A DNA stretch of 8,426 nucleotides, taken from contig JACRDZ010000233.1 of NCBI GenBank assembly GCA_016212735.1, positions 1 to 8,426 on the forward strand, in the 5' to 3' direction. Below, piece by piece: positions 1 through 5,695 of the stretch; positions within the stretch are counted from its first letter, which is position 1, and the number at the start of each line of letters is the position of its first letter. Both the position numbers and the translations under genes were made by a program. The notes beneath the pieces were generated by a model. The model did not search any database. It worked only from the letters and a program-made list of their open reading frames with translations, and was not told where the DNA came from. Origin of the DNA: Candidatus Firestoneibacteriota bacterium (lineage in GTDB: Bacteria; JACRDZ01).

Positions 1-12
1 ACCCGTTCGGGT
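1..12. repeat. Small GC-rich inverted repeat at the window edge
   Basis: ACCCG at 1-5 is the reverse complement of CGGGT at 8-12, so the RNA could form a four-pair hairpin with a GTTC loop. It stands out as GC-rich in AT-rich surroundings and lies just before the dapB ribosome binding site. The left side is cut by the window edge, so its full extent is unknown. It could be the end of an intergenic repeat or the end of an upstream gene: frames 1 and 2 are open to the left edge, and frame 1 would end in an ATGA overlap with dapB. Confidence 0.3.
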
Positions 13-26
13 TCAGGGAGAAAAAC

Positions 27-830
27 ATGATTAAAACTATAGTAACTGGCTGTTGCGGAAGAATGGGCTCTACTGTAATCAAATGTTTGGCAGAAGAAAC
101 TGAAATGGTTCTTATTGGAGCAATAGAATCAGCAGGGCATCCAAATATTGGTAAAAATGTTAATGAAATTATGGGTCTGGATAAATTTAAAATATTAATA
201 GATGATAATCTTGAAGAAGTAATTGACAAATCGGACGTTGTTATTGAGTTCATTAATCCAGATACAACTTTAAAAAATCTGGAAATTGTTAAACATTACA
301 ATAAAAAGATGGTAATTGGAACAACAGGTTTTAAAGACGAAGATAAAGAAATAATAAGAAATCATGCAAAAGATATTGCAATTGTTTTATCCCCGAATAT
401 GAGCGTAGGGGTAAATTTATTGTTTAAATTGGTAAAAGATGTGGCTCTTATCCTTGGTGATAGTTATAACATTGAAATTATTGAATCGCATCATATTTTT
501 AAAAAAGACGCACCAAGCGGGACAGCCATAAAAATAGCTGAAATTCTGGCTAAAGCAAAAAACAAAAATCTGGAAGACATAGGAGTTTACGGACGAAAAG
601 GACTTGTTGGACAACGCTCACGCGAGGAAATAGGGATACATGCTGTAAGAGCTGGAGATATTGTTGGAGATCATACTGTAATGTTTGGCGGTTTGGGAGA
701 ACGCCTGGAAATAATTCATCGTGCTCATTCAAGGGATAATTTCGCACTTGGAGCAATAAGAGCGTCAAAATTTATTGTTAATAAAGAAAATGGCCTTTAT
801 GATATGCAGGATGTTCTGGGGCTTAAGTGA
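27..830 (+). CDS. dapB: 4-hydroxy-tetrahydrodipicolinate reductase
   Basis: DapB reduces hydroxy-tetrahydrodipicolinate to tetrahydrodipicolinate with NAD(P)H in the cytoplasm, in the diaminopimelate/lysine pathway. The 267-residue protein has the usual family length. The N-terminal dinucleotide-binding motif GCCGRMG is at residues 8-14, IGTTGF at 97-102, and the family signature ESHHIFKKDAPSGTA at 153-167 holds the catalytic His-His pair (155-156) and Lys160. A glycine-rich GGLGERLEI segment (221-229) follows. The start is supported by AGGGAG at 15-20, six bases before the ATG, and by the motif lying at the expected distance from the N-terminus. The next gene, dapL, uses its product, so the pair forms a pathway unit. 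dapA is commonly found upstream, but that DNA is outside the window. Confidence 0.97.
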   Translation: MIKTIVTGCCGRMGSTVIKCLAEETEMVLIGAIESAGHPNIGKNVNEIMGLDKFKILIDDNLEEVIDKSDVVIEFINPDTTLKNLEIVKHYNKKMVIGTTGFKDEDKEIIRNHAKDIAIVLSPNMSVGVNLLFKLVKDVALILGDSYNIEIIESHHIFKKDAPSGTAIKIAEILAKAKNKNLEDIGVYGRKGLVGQRSREEIGIHAVRAGDIVGDHTVMFGGLGERLEIIHRAHSRDNFALGAIRASKFIVNKENGLYDMQDVLGLK

Positions 831-831
831 T

Positions 832-862
832 AATCTCAAATTTCAAATTTGAGATTTGAAAT
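832..862. repeat. Heptad-phased palindrome between dapB and dapL
   Basis: The 12-base arm at 832-843 is the exact reverse complement of 845-856, with one central base at 844. A second, overlapping inverted repeat pairs 840-848 with 854-862 around a five-base loop. The stretch 834-861 reads as four 7-base units: TCTCAAA, TTTCAAA, TTTGAGA, TTTGAAA. It begins one base after the dapB stop and ends just before the dapL ribosome binding site. No run of T follows, so it is not a convincing terminator. A dispersed intergenic repeat is the better reading. Confidence 0.75.
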
Positions 863-868
863 AGGAGA
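863..868 (+). promoter_or_regulatory. Ribosome binding site that sets the dapL start
   Basis: AGGAGA lies 10 bases before the ATG at 879. A longer reading frame opens at a TTG at 849, but that codon is inside the palindrome and upstream of this site, so the ATG at 879 is preferred. Confidence 0.7.
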
Positions 869-878
869 ACTGATTGAA

Positions 879-2090
879 ATGAATTGTTGGAAACCTGCAG
901 ATAGAATACAAAAATTGCCTACATATCTTTTTGCTGCAATAGATAAAATGAAATCAGACGCGGTAAAAGCAGGACGAAGCGTAATTGATCTTGGAATAGG
1001 AGACCCAGATTTACCTACTCCGAATGAAGTTATAGAGAGTTTGTATACTGCTGCAAAAAATCCTATAAATCACCGTTATCCTTCTTATAGCGGAATGGGA
1101 ATACTGCGTGTTGCCATTGCTGATTGGTATAAAAGGAGGTTCGGAGTAGTTCTGGACCCGGACAGTGAAGTGCTGCCGCTTATCGGTTCTAAGGAAGGGA
1201 TTGCGCATATACCCCTGGCTTTTATTAATCAGGGAGATGTAGTTTTATTTTCTGATCCCGGATATCCTGTATATAATGCCAGTACAATTCTTGCGGGGGG
1301 AATACCATGTTCAATGCCGTTATTAAAAGAAAATAATTTTTTACCTATTTTTGAAAATATTGATAAAAATCTTTTACATAAAGCAAAACTTATGTTTGTT
1401 AATTATCCGAATAATCCTACTTCACAGGTAGCTCCCGAATCTTTTTATAAAAATCTGATAAATTTTGCTGAAAAACACAGAATACTTGTTTGTCATGATG
1501 CTGCATACTCTGAAATTGCTTATGATGGCTATCGTCCTTTAAGTTTTCTCCAGATAAAAGGAGCTAAAGAAGTTGGTATAGAATTCCATTCACTTTCTAA
1601 AACATATAATATGACTGGCTGGCGTATTGGTTTTGTTGTTGGAAATAGAGAAGCCATAGCTCTTCTTGGTAAAGTTAAAACAAATATTGATTCTGGAATT
1701 TTTCAGGCAGTTCAACATGCAGGAATTACAGCGCTTAATCTTGATCCGCAGATTATAGAAAAAAATAATAAAATATATCAGGAACGGCGTGATATACTTG
1801 CTCTGGGTTTAAATAAATTAGGCTGGGAGGTTGAAAAACCAAAAGCAACTTTTTACATGTGGATGTCTATACCTAACGGATATTCTTCTCTTGATTTTTC
1901 ACGAATGTTACTTGAGAAAGCGGATATTGTATGTACTCCAGGAATAGGATTTGGTACGTATGGAGAAGGATATATTCGTTTTGCTCTTACTGTTGATAAA
2001 GAAATTATGAAAAAAGTAATAGAAAGACTAAATAATCTGAATTTATCAAAACAAAATGTCAAAAATTATTTATCTGGGGCTGGGATCTAA
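879..2090 (+). CDS. dapL: LL-diaminopimelate aminotransferase
   Basis: DapL is a PLP-dependent class I/II aminotransferase. It converts tetrahydrodipicolinate directly to LL-diaminopimelate with glutamate as amino donor, bypassing the succinylase and acetylase branches. From the ATG at 879 the protein is 403 residues, near the family length. Visible features are the N-terminal LPTYLFAAID (13-22), DLGIGDPDLPTP (37-48), NYPNNPTS (175-182), the D207 region CHDAAYSE, the PLP lysine K241 in SLSKTYNMTGWRIGF, and the C-terminal substrate arginine R367 in YIRFALT. The aspartate aminotransferase superfamily is broad, but the GDPDLPTP motif and position next to dapB favour DapL. The last 12 codons share DNA with the start of folK. 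The final 14 residues or so (SKQNVKNYLSGAGI) look like a tail beyond the usual family end. Confidence 0.92.
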   Translation: MNCWKPADRIQKLPTYLFAAIDKMKSDAVKAGRSVIDLGIGDPDLPTPNEVIESLYTAAKNPINHRYPSYSGMGILRVAIADWYKRRFGVVLDPDSEVLPLIGSKEGIAHIPLAFINQGDVVLFSDPGYPVYNASTILAGGIPCSMPLLKENNFLPIFENIDKNLLHKAKLMFVNYPNNPTSQVAPESFYKNLINFAEKHRILVCHDAAYSEIAYDGYRPLSFLQIKGAKEVGIEFHSLSKTYNMTGWRIGFVVGNREAIALLGKVKTNIDSGIFQAVQHAGITALNLDPQIIEKNNKIYQERRDILALGLNKLGWEVEKPKATFYMWMSIPNGYSSLDFSRMLLEKADIVCTPGIGFGTYGEGYIRFALTVDKEIMKKVIERLNNLNLSKQNVKNYLSGAGI

Positions 2091-2547
2091 TTCAGGGAAT
2101 AGAAAAAACAATATCATTCAGGCTGTAAAATTGTTGTCTTTAAATAATAGAATTAAAGTTATCGATATATCATCTTTCTATGAAACTGAGCCTGTTGGAT
2201 ATAAAAATCAACCTGTATTTTTAAATTGTGTGCTTAAAATTAGAACAGGGATAGCTCCTCTTTTGCTTCTTTCTCTGCTTAAAGAAATAGAGAAAAGACT
2301 GGGGAGAGTAAAAAATATCAGGTTTGGACCGCGTAATATTGATCTGGATATTTTAATGTATGGGAATGACATTATTAAGTATAAAACATTAATCATCCCT
2401 CATCCTAGAATGCATAAACGAAGGTTTGTTCTTGAACCTATGGTTGAAATTTCCAAAAGGAAACTGCATCCTGTATATAAAAAAACTGTATCCTCTTTAT
2501 TAAAAAGTTTAACAGATAAAAGTATTGTTAAAATATATAATGGTTAA
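2056..2547 (+). CDS. folK: 2-amino-4-hydroxy-6-hydroxymethyldihydropteridine diphosphokinase (HPPK)
   Basis: FolK transfers pyrophosphate from ATP to 6-hydroxymethyl-dihydropterin, the step before dihydropteroate synthase in folate synthesis. The 163 residues match the usual size. The N-terminal strand and LGLGSN motif are at 7-12, SFYETEPVG at 40-48, and the HPPK signature RFGPRNIDLDIL at 89-100 contains the Mg-binding Asp96 and Asp98. IPHPRMHKRRFVLEP (114-128) carries the conserved His116 and arginines. The ATG at 2056 overlaps dapL by 35 bases. A later start would remove the conserved first strand, so the overlap looks real. No Shine-Dalgarno sequence is visible before it, so initiation probably depends on translation of dapL. 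The deoxynucleoside kinase gene follows directly. Confidence 0.95.
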   Translation: MSKIIYLGLGSNSGNRKNNIIQAVKLLSLNNRIKVIDISSFYETEPVGYKNQPVFLNCVLKIRTGIAPLLLLSLLKEIEKRLGRVKNIRFGPRNIDLDILMYGNDIIKYKTLIIPHPRMHKRRFVLEPMVEISKRKLHPVYKKTVSSLLKSLTDKSIVKIYNG

Positions 2548-2557
2548 ACAACAATAC

Positions 2558-2561
2558 GGAG
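2558..2561 (+). promoter_or_regulatory. Ribosome binding site that sets the kinase start
   Basis: GGAG five bases before the ATG at 2567 supports that codon over the earlier in-frame TTG (2525) and ATG (2540), neither of which has a ribosome binding site. Confidence 0.6.
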
Positions 2562-2566
2562 CAAAC

Positions 2567-3205
2567 ATGCAATCATACAGCTTTATAGCCATCGAAGGAC
2601 CTATAGGAGTTGGGAAAACTACATTAGTACATCTTTTAAGCGGAATGTTTAATGCTAGAGAAGTTTTAGAAGTAGTTGAAGATAATCCGTTTTTAGAAAA
2701 TTTTTATAAAAATATGCATCATTATGCATTTCAAACTCAGATATTTTTTCTATTAAGCCGTTATAAGCAGCTTGAAGAACTTCTACAGCCTGAATTATTC
2801 GAAAATATGGTAATTACGGATTATATTCTGGATAAAGATAAAATATTTGCGATGGTAACTCTGGATGAAGATGAACTGGCTATGTATAATCATATATATC
2901 CTCTGCTTGATAAAAGAATTCCTTCTCCGGATCTTGTAATTTATCTTCAGGCAAGCACGGATGTGCTCTGGGAAAGAATAAAAAGAAGAAATAGACATTT
3001 TGAAAAAAATATTACAAAAGAATATTTAAAAGAAATAAATCAAGCTTACGACAAATATTTTTTTAATTATATACAAACACCGCTTCTTGTAATAAATACA
3101 AATGATGTGGATTATGTTAGCCATTATACAGACCTGGAAGACCTTGCAAAACAAATAATAGAAATGGGTAAAGGGACTAAATATTATGTGCCGAAGTTGA
3201 AATAA
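2567..3205 (+). CDS. Deoxynucleoside kinase (deoxyadenosine/deoxyguanosine kinase family)
   Basis: This family phosphorylates deoxynucleosides to 5'-monophosphates with ATP, salvaging DNA precursors. From the ATG at 2567 the protein is 212 residues. The P-loop GPIGVGKTT is at 11-19. VEDNPFLENFY (37-47) carries the conserved glutamate that contacts the sugar, and TDYILDKDKIFA (84-95) is the typical bacterial form of the central motif. DLVIYLQAS (122-130) precedes the arginine-rich lid RIKRRNRHFEKNI (137-149). The base preference cannot be read from sequence with certainty. Thymidylate kinase is a more distant alternative, made unlikely by the ED-NPF and DYIxDKD motifs. The gene follows folK with a 19-base gap and is probably in the same transcript. 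Confidence 0.88.
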   Translation: MQSYSFIAIEGPIGVGKTTLVHLLSGMFNAREVLEVVEDNPFLENFYKNMHHYAFQTQIFFLLSRYKQLEELLQPELFENMVITDYILDKDKIFAMVTLDEDELAMYNHIYPLLDKRIPSPDLVIYLQASTDVLWERIKRRNRHFEKNITKEYLKEINQAYDKYFFNYIQTPLLVINTNDVDYVSHYTDLEDLAKQIIEMGKGTKYYVPKLK

Positions 3206-3225
3206 AGAAAATGTTACAGGATAAG

Positions 3226-3272
3226 TCCATATTTAACAGGGAAATAAAAAAGTATTATATCCATATTTAACA
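3226..3272. repeat. Two perfect 13-base direct repeats before the antitoxin promoter
   Basis: TCCATATTTAACA occurs at 3226-3238 and again at 3260-3272, start points 34 bases apart. The second copy ends at the base before the -35 hexamer at 3273. That placement suggests a protein-binding site for the toxin-antitoxin complex or another regulator. This is inference, although the repeats themselves are exact. Confidence 0.55.
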
Positions 3273-3300
3273 TTGACAAAATCAAGGATGTCCTTATAAT
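3273..3300 (+). promoter_or_regulatory. Near-consensus sigma-70 promoter of the toxin-antitoxin pair
   Basis: A perfect -35 TTGACA at 3273-3278 and a perfect -10 TATAAT at 3295-3300 are separated by 16 bases. The expected transcript start is near 3307, about 26 bases before the antitoxin ATG. It is the strongest promoter match in the window. The spacer holds the small palindrome AAGGA-TG-TCCTT at 3284-3295, which could act as an operator. Confidence 0.85.
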
Positions 3301-3302
3301 AA

Positions 3303-3317
3303 GTCATATGAAATGAC
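3303..3317. promoter_or_regulatory. Candidate operator palindrome at the transcript start
   Basis: GTCAT at 3303-3307 is the reverse complement of ATGAC at 3313-3317. The 8-base palindrome TCATATGA at 3304-3311 overlaps it. The site covers the predicted transcript start just after the -10 box, where antitoxins of the Phd/YefM type commonly bind to repress their own operon. The role is inferred from position only. Confidence 0.4.
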
Positions 3318-3332
3318 CACTTAGGAGAACAT

Positions 3333-3608
3333 ATGAAAACATCTATCGTAAGTATTGCTGAGGGTAAAAAAAGTTTTAGTCATTTAATAAAGGATACGCA
3401 TAATAAAAAAAATGAAGTAATTATTACAAAAAGAGGGAAACCCATGGCAGTAATTATTCCTTACGATGAATATAAGCAATCAAAACGAATAGACGGTTAT
3501 AATAAAATTATTTCTGCCAGAGAAGCTTTTACAAAAACAAAACTTAAAGCTGATGAAATTTATAAAGAATCTAAGAAACAACTGGAGATGAAATTGTGCA
3601 AAGAATAG
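3333..3608 (+). CDS. Type II antitoxin, Phd/YefM family
   Basis: A 91-residue protein with the Phd/YefM layout. A short N-terminal DNA-binding region (about 1-50) contains SIAEGKKSFSHLIK (7-20), then ITKRGKPMAVIIPYDEY (31-47), the typical strand-turn-strand and 'DEY' helix start of this fold. A charged, Lys/Glu-rich C-terminal tail (51-91) would wrap the toxin. Its expected roles are to neutralise the PIN toxin and repress the operon. AGGAGA at 3323-3328 lies close before the ATG. The stop overlaps the toxin start by 13 bases, the usual order and coupling for such pairs. It is VapB by function, but the fold is Phd-like rather than AbrB or ribbon-helix-helix, so no symbol is assigned. Confidence 0.85.
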   Translation: MKTSIVSIAEGKKSFSHLIKDTHNKKNEVIITKRGKPMAVIIPYDEYKQSKRIDGYNKIISAREAFTKTKLKADEIYKESKKQLEMKLCKE

Positions 3609-4024
3609 TTCTTGATGCAAGTATAGTTTTAAAATGGTATCTTGACGATGAAGAATTTGGACAAAAAGCGATTAATTTATTAACTCAATACATATCAAAT
3701 GAAATAGATATTTATGCTCCATCATTACTGGGCTATGAATTGATTAATGGATTAATAATTGCTAAAAAAAGAGGAAGAATAGAAGAAAACATTATTCATG
3801 AAGCTTTTGATGGATTCTTGAAATTAAATTTAAAATTAAAAGATAATTCTACTTATTTTCCAAAAATTATACATTATTGTAAAACTTATAATTGCTCAGC
3901 TTATGATGCAAGTTATTTATCTTTGGCTGTTGAGGAAGGACTATATTTAATTACAGCTGATAAACCATTATATAATACAGTTAAAAAAGATTTGAAATTC
4001 ATTAAATGGATTGGAGAAATATAA
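3596..4024 (+). CDS. vapC: Type II toxin, PIN-domain ribonuclease (VapC-like)
   Basis: PIN-domain toxins cut RNA, often tRNA or rRNA, using Mg ions held by conserved acidic residues. All four are visible: Asp7 in VLDASI, Glu48 in GYELINGL, Asp104 in AYDASYLSLA and Asp122 in ITADKPLY. The 142-residue length is typical, so the nuclease is probably intact. The start is GTG at 3596 with GGAG at 3584-3587 eight bases upstream, inside the antitoxin gene. The 13-base overlap implies coupled translation. panB follows after 25 bases without a terminator. By eye the gene is somewhat richer in A and T than its neighbours, which fits horizontal acquisition but does not prove it. The RNA target cannot be told from sequence. 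Confidence 0.88.
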   Translation: MQRIVLDASIVLKWYLDDEEFGQKAINLLTQYISNEIDIYAPSLLGYELINGLIIAKKRGRIEENIIHEAFDGFLKLNLKLKDNSTYFPKIIHYCKTYNCSAYDASYLSLAVEEGLYLITADKPLYNTVKKDLKFIKWIGEI

Positions 4025-4049
4025 TATATAGTAATTAAGGAGACTAATT

Positions 4050-4862
4050 ATGAAAAATAAAGTTACAATTAATACTCTCTTAAAAAAGAAAAAAGAAAAA
4101 AAGAAAATTACCATGCTTACAGCTTATGATTTTCCAATGAGTGTTATTTTGAATGAGATCGGGATAGATATTATTCTTGTAGGAGATTCTTTAGGCATGG
4201 TAGTATTGGGTTATGAAAATACTCTGCCTGTTACAGTGGAAAACATATTATATCATACAAAAGCTGTAGCACGTGGTAATATCAATGCTTTCCTGGTTGC
4301 AGATATGCCTTTTTTGTCGTATAAAATCAGTATTGAAGAAGCAGTACGCAATGCAGGTGAAATGATAAAAACCGGTGGTGCGCATGGTGTTAAGATAGAA
4401 GGTGGAGAAGAAGTATGTGATATTGTAAAAGCAATAATTTCTGCAGACATTCCGGTAATGGGGCATATTGGCGTAACGCCTCAAGCAGTATATCAAACTG
4501 GAGGATATTCTTTAAAAGGTAAAGATACGCAGGAAGCAAAAAAGCTTATAAATGATGCTCGTGAACTTGAAAAAGCAGGAGTGTTTGCAATAGTACTTGA
4601 AAAAATACCAAAGGAAACTGCTAGAGAAATAACCGAATCCGTAGAAATACCAACAATAGGTATAGGAGCAGGTGCAGATTGTGACGGACAGGTATTGGTT
4701 ACGCATGATTTATTGGGGATGTTTGATAAATTTACTCCCAAATTTTCTAAGAAGTATATTGATTTGCGTTCGATTATAAAAGTTGCTTTTGAAGAATACA
4801 AAAAAGATGTTGAAGAACAGAATTTTCCAGGGAAGGAGCATACTTATTCAATTGATGACTGA
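4050..4862 (+). CDS. panB: 3-methyl-2-oxobutanoate hydroxymethyltransferase
   Basis: PanB adds a hydroxymethyl group from 5,10-methylene-tetrahydrofolate to alpha-ketoisovalerate, giving ketopantoate, the first committed step to pantothenate and coenzyme A. The 270 residues fit the family. Visible motifs are MLTAYDFPMS (22-31), VGDSLGMV (44-51) with metal ligand Asp46, LVADMPFLSY (82-91) with Asp85, VKIEGG (114-119) with Glu117, PVMGHIGVTPQ (135-145), catalytic Glu184 in VLEKIP, and IGIGAGADCDGQVLV (203-217). AAGGAG at 4037-4042, seven bases before the ATG, is a strong ribosome binding site. No panC or panD is in the window. The nearest good promoter upstream is that of the toxin-antitoxin pair, so panB may share it. 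Its folate cofactor is a functional link with folK. Confidence 0.96.
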   Translation: MKNKVTINTLLKKKKEKKKITMLTAYDFPMSVILNEIGIDIILVGDSLGMVVLGYENTLPVTVENILYHTKAVARGNINAFLVADMPFLSYKISIEEAVRNAGEMIKTGGAHGVKIEGGEEVCDIVKAIISADIPVMGHIGVTPQAVYQTGGYSLKGKDTQEAKKLINDARELEKAGVFAIVLEKIPKETAREITESVEIPTIGIGAGADCDGQVLVTHDLLGMFDKFTPKFSKKYIDLRSIIKVAFEEYKKDVEEQNFPGKEHTYSIDD

Positions 4863-5577
4863 TAAAAATAGTAATGAAAAAATAATTCTGGCTCTGGATG
4901 TTGGGACAAAAGATGAAGCAATAAAATATTTTAAGATATTAAAAAACAAGATATCTATTATTAAAATAGGCAGTTATCTTTTTACGCGTTTAGGGCCTGA
5001 AATCATACATCTGGCACATGGAGAAGGATTTAAGGTTTTTCTGGATTTAAAATTTCATGATATTCCAAATACAGTTGCAAAAACATCTGAAATTGTCAGT
5101 TCTTATGGAATATTCATGTTTACAATACATACAATGGGTGGTAAAACCATGATGAAAGATTGCGTGAAAAGCGTTAAGCAATCCTGTAGTAATCCACCTA
5201 AAATTATTGGAGTTACTTTACTTAGCAGTATTGATGAAATACAACTACACAAAGAGCTAAAAATCGGGAAAAAGGTTAAGAGTTATGTAAAAATTCTTTC
5301 ACGTGCGGCTTATGATGCGGGGTTGGATGGTGTTGTTGGTTCAGGTGAAGAAATAATGAATATTAAAAAAACATGCGAAAAAGATTTTCTTGTAGTTGTT
5401 CCAGGGATCAGACCTTCATGGTTTAAAGAACCTGATGATCAAAAGCGAACATTAACTCCAAAAGAAGCTCTGCAAATAGGAGCAGATTATCTGGTAATAG
5501 GAAGACCTATATTGATGAGTCCTGATCCAGCAGGTGCTATTGAAAAAATATATGAGGAAATTAGTACTGTAAAATGA
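4855..5577 (+). CDS. pyrF: Orotidine 5'-phosphate decarboxylase
   Basis: PyrF decarboxylates OMP to UMP, the last step of UMP synthesis. From the ATG at 4855 the protein is 240 residues, normal for the class I form. LALDVGT (12-18) gives Asp15, IKIGS (36-40) gives Lys37, and the catalytic Lys-Asp network LDLKFHDIPNT (63-73) gives Asp64, Lys66 and Asp69. VPGIRP (182-187) and IGRPI (215-219, phosphate-binding Arg217) close the barrel. The ATG overlaps the panB stop by eight bases (ATGACTGA). The nearest Shine-Dalgarno-like AAGGAG (4833-4838) is 16 bases away, so coupling to panB is likely. An in-frame TTG at 4783 would add 24 residues encoded within panB and is not favoured. The last codons and stop lie in a 7-base-periodic repeat. 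Confidence 0.95.
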   Translation: MTDKNSNEKIILALDVGTKDEAIKYFKILKNKISIIKIGSYLFTRLGPEIIHLAHGEGFKVFLDLKFHDIPNTVAKTSEIVSSYGIFMFTIHTMGGKTMMKDCVKSVKQSCSNPPKIIGVTLLSSIDEIQLHKELKIGKKVKSYVKILSRAAYDAGLDGVVGSGEEIMNIKKTCEKDFLVVVPGIRPSWFKEPDDQKRTLTPKEALQIGADYLVIGRPILMSPDPAGAIEKIYEEISTVK

Positions 5578-5675
5578 ACACTGTAAAATGTAAAATGTAA
5601 AATGATGGAGCTAGAAATATACAATGATGATTACCTGATTTTAAATTTTACATTATTCATTTTACAGTTTACAGT
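5566..5675. repeat. Heptad-phased inverted repeat spanning the pyrF end and trpS leader
   Basis: The left side (5566-5607) runs in 7-base steps, including three exact TGTAAAA units at 5582-5602. The right side (5645-5672) runs in the complementary phase: ATTTTAC, ATTATTC, ATTTTAC, AGTTTAC. The right arm 5645-5668 can pair with 5580-5603 at 22 of 24 positions, and with 5566-5589 also at 22 of 24, so two registers are possible. The loop is 41 or 55 bases. The left arm begins within the last codons of pyrF and supplies its TGA stop. The stem is AT-rich and the following T run weak, so a terminator role is uncertain. Confidence 0.8.
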
Positions 5676-5682
5676 TGTTTTT

Positions 5683-5689
5683 AGAGGAG
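5683..5689 (+). promoter_or_regulatory. Ribosome binding site that sets the trpS start
   Basis: AGAGGAG six bases before the ATG at 5696 selects that codon over the in-frame TTG at 5675, which lies in the repeat and upstream of this site. Confidence 0.75.
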
Positions 5690-5695
5690 TATTAT

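Noticed and set aside
1..26. C-terminal end of dapA or another upstream gene
   Set aside because: Two frames are open, but only about nine codons are visible and neither peptide shows a recognisable C-terminus, so no partial gene is called.
3211..3270. Nineteen-codon frame between the kinase and the antitoxin
   Set aside because: No ribosome binding site, ordinary intergenic composition, and it spans both direct repeats, which are better read as DNA sites.
3992..4025. Separate promoter for panB (TTGAAA or TTCATT with TATAAT at 4020-4025)
   Set aside because: TTGAAA gives a 22-base spacer, and TTCATT with 16 bases is a weak -35. TATAAT-like strings are frequent in this AT-rich DNA, so it is not called, though it would matter for the co-transcription idea.
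4493..4801. Antisense frame of 102 codons inside panB
   Set aside because: It lies opposite a well-supported panB gene, has no promoter or ribosome binding site of note, and resembles no family. It is a shadow of panB codon use.
5578..5695. T-box or trp attenuator controlling trpS
   Set aside because: No T-box antiterminator consensus is present, the gap is too short, and no tandem Trp codons or terminator-antiterminator pair can be seen.
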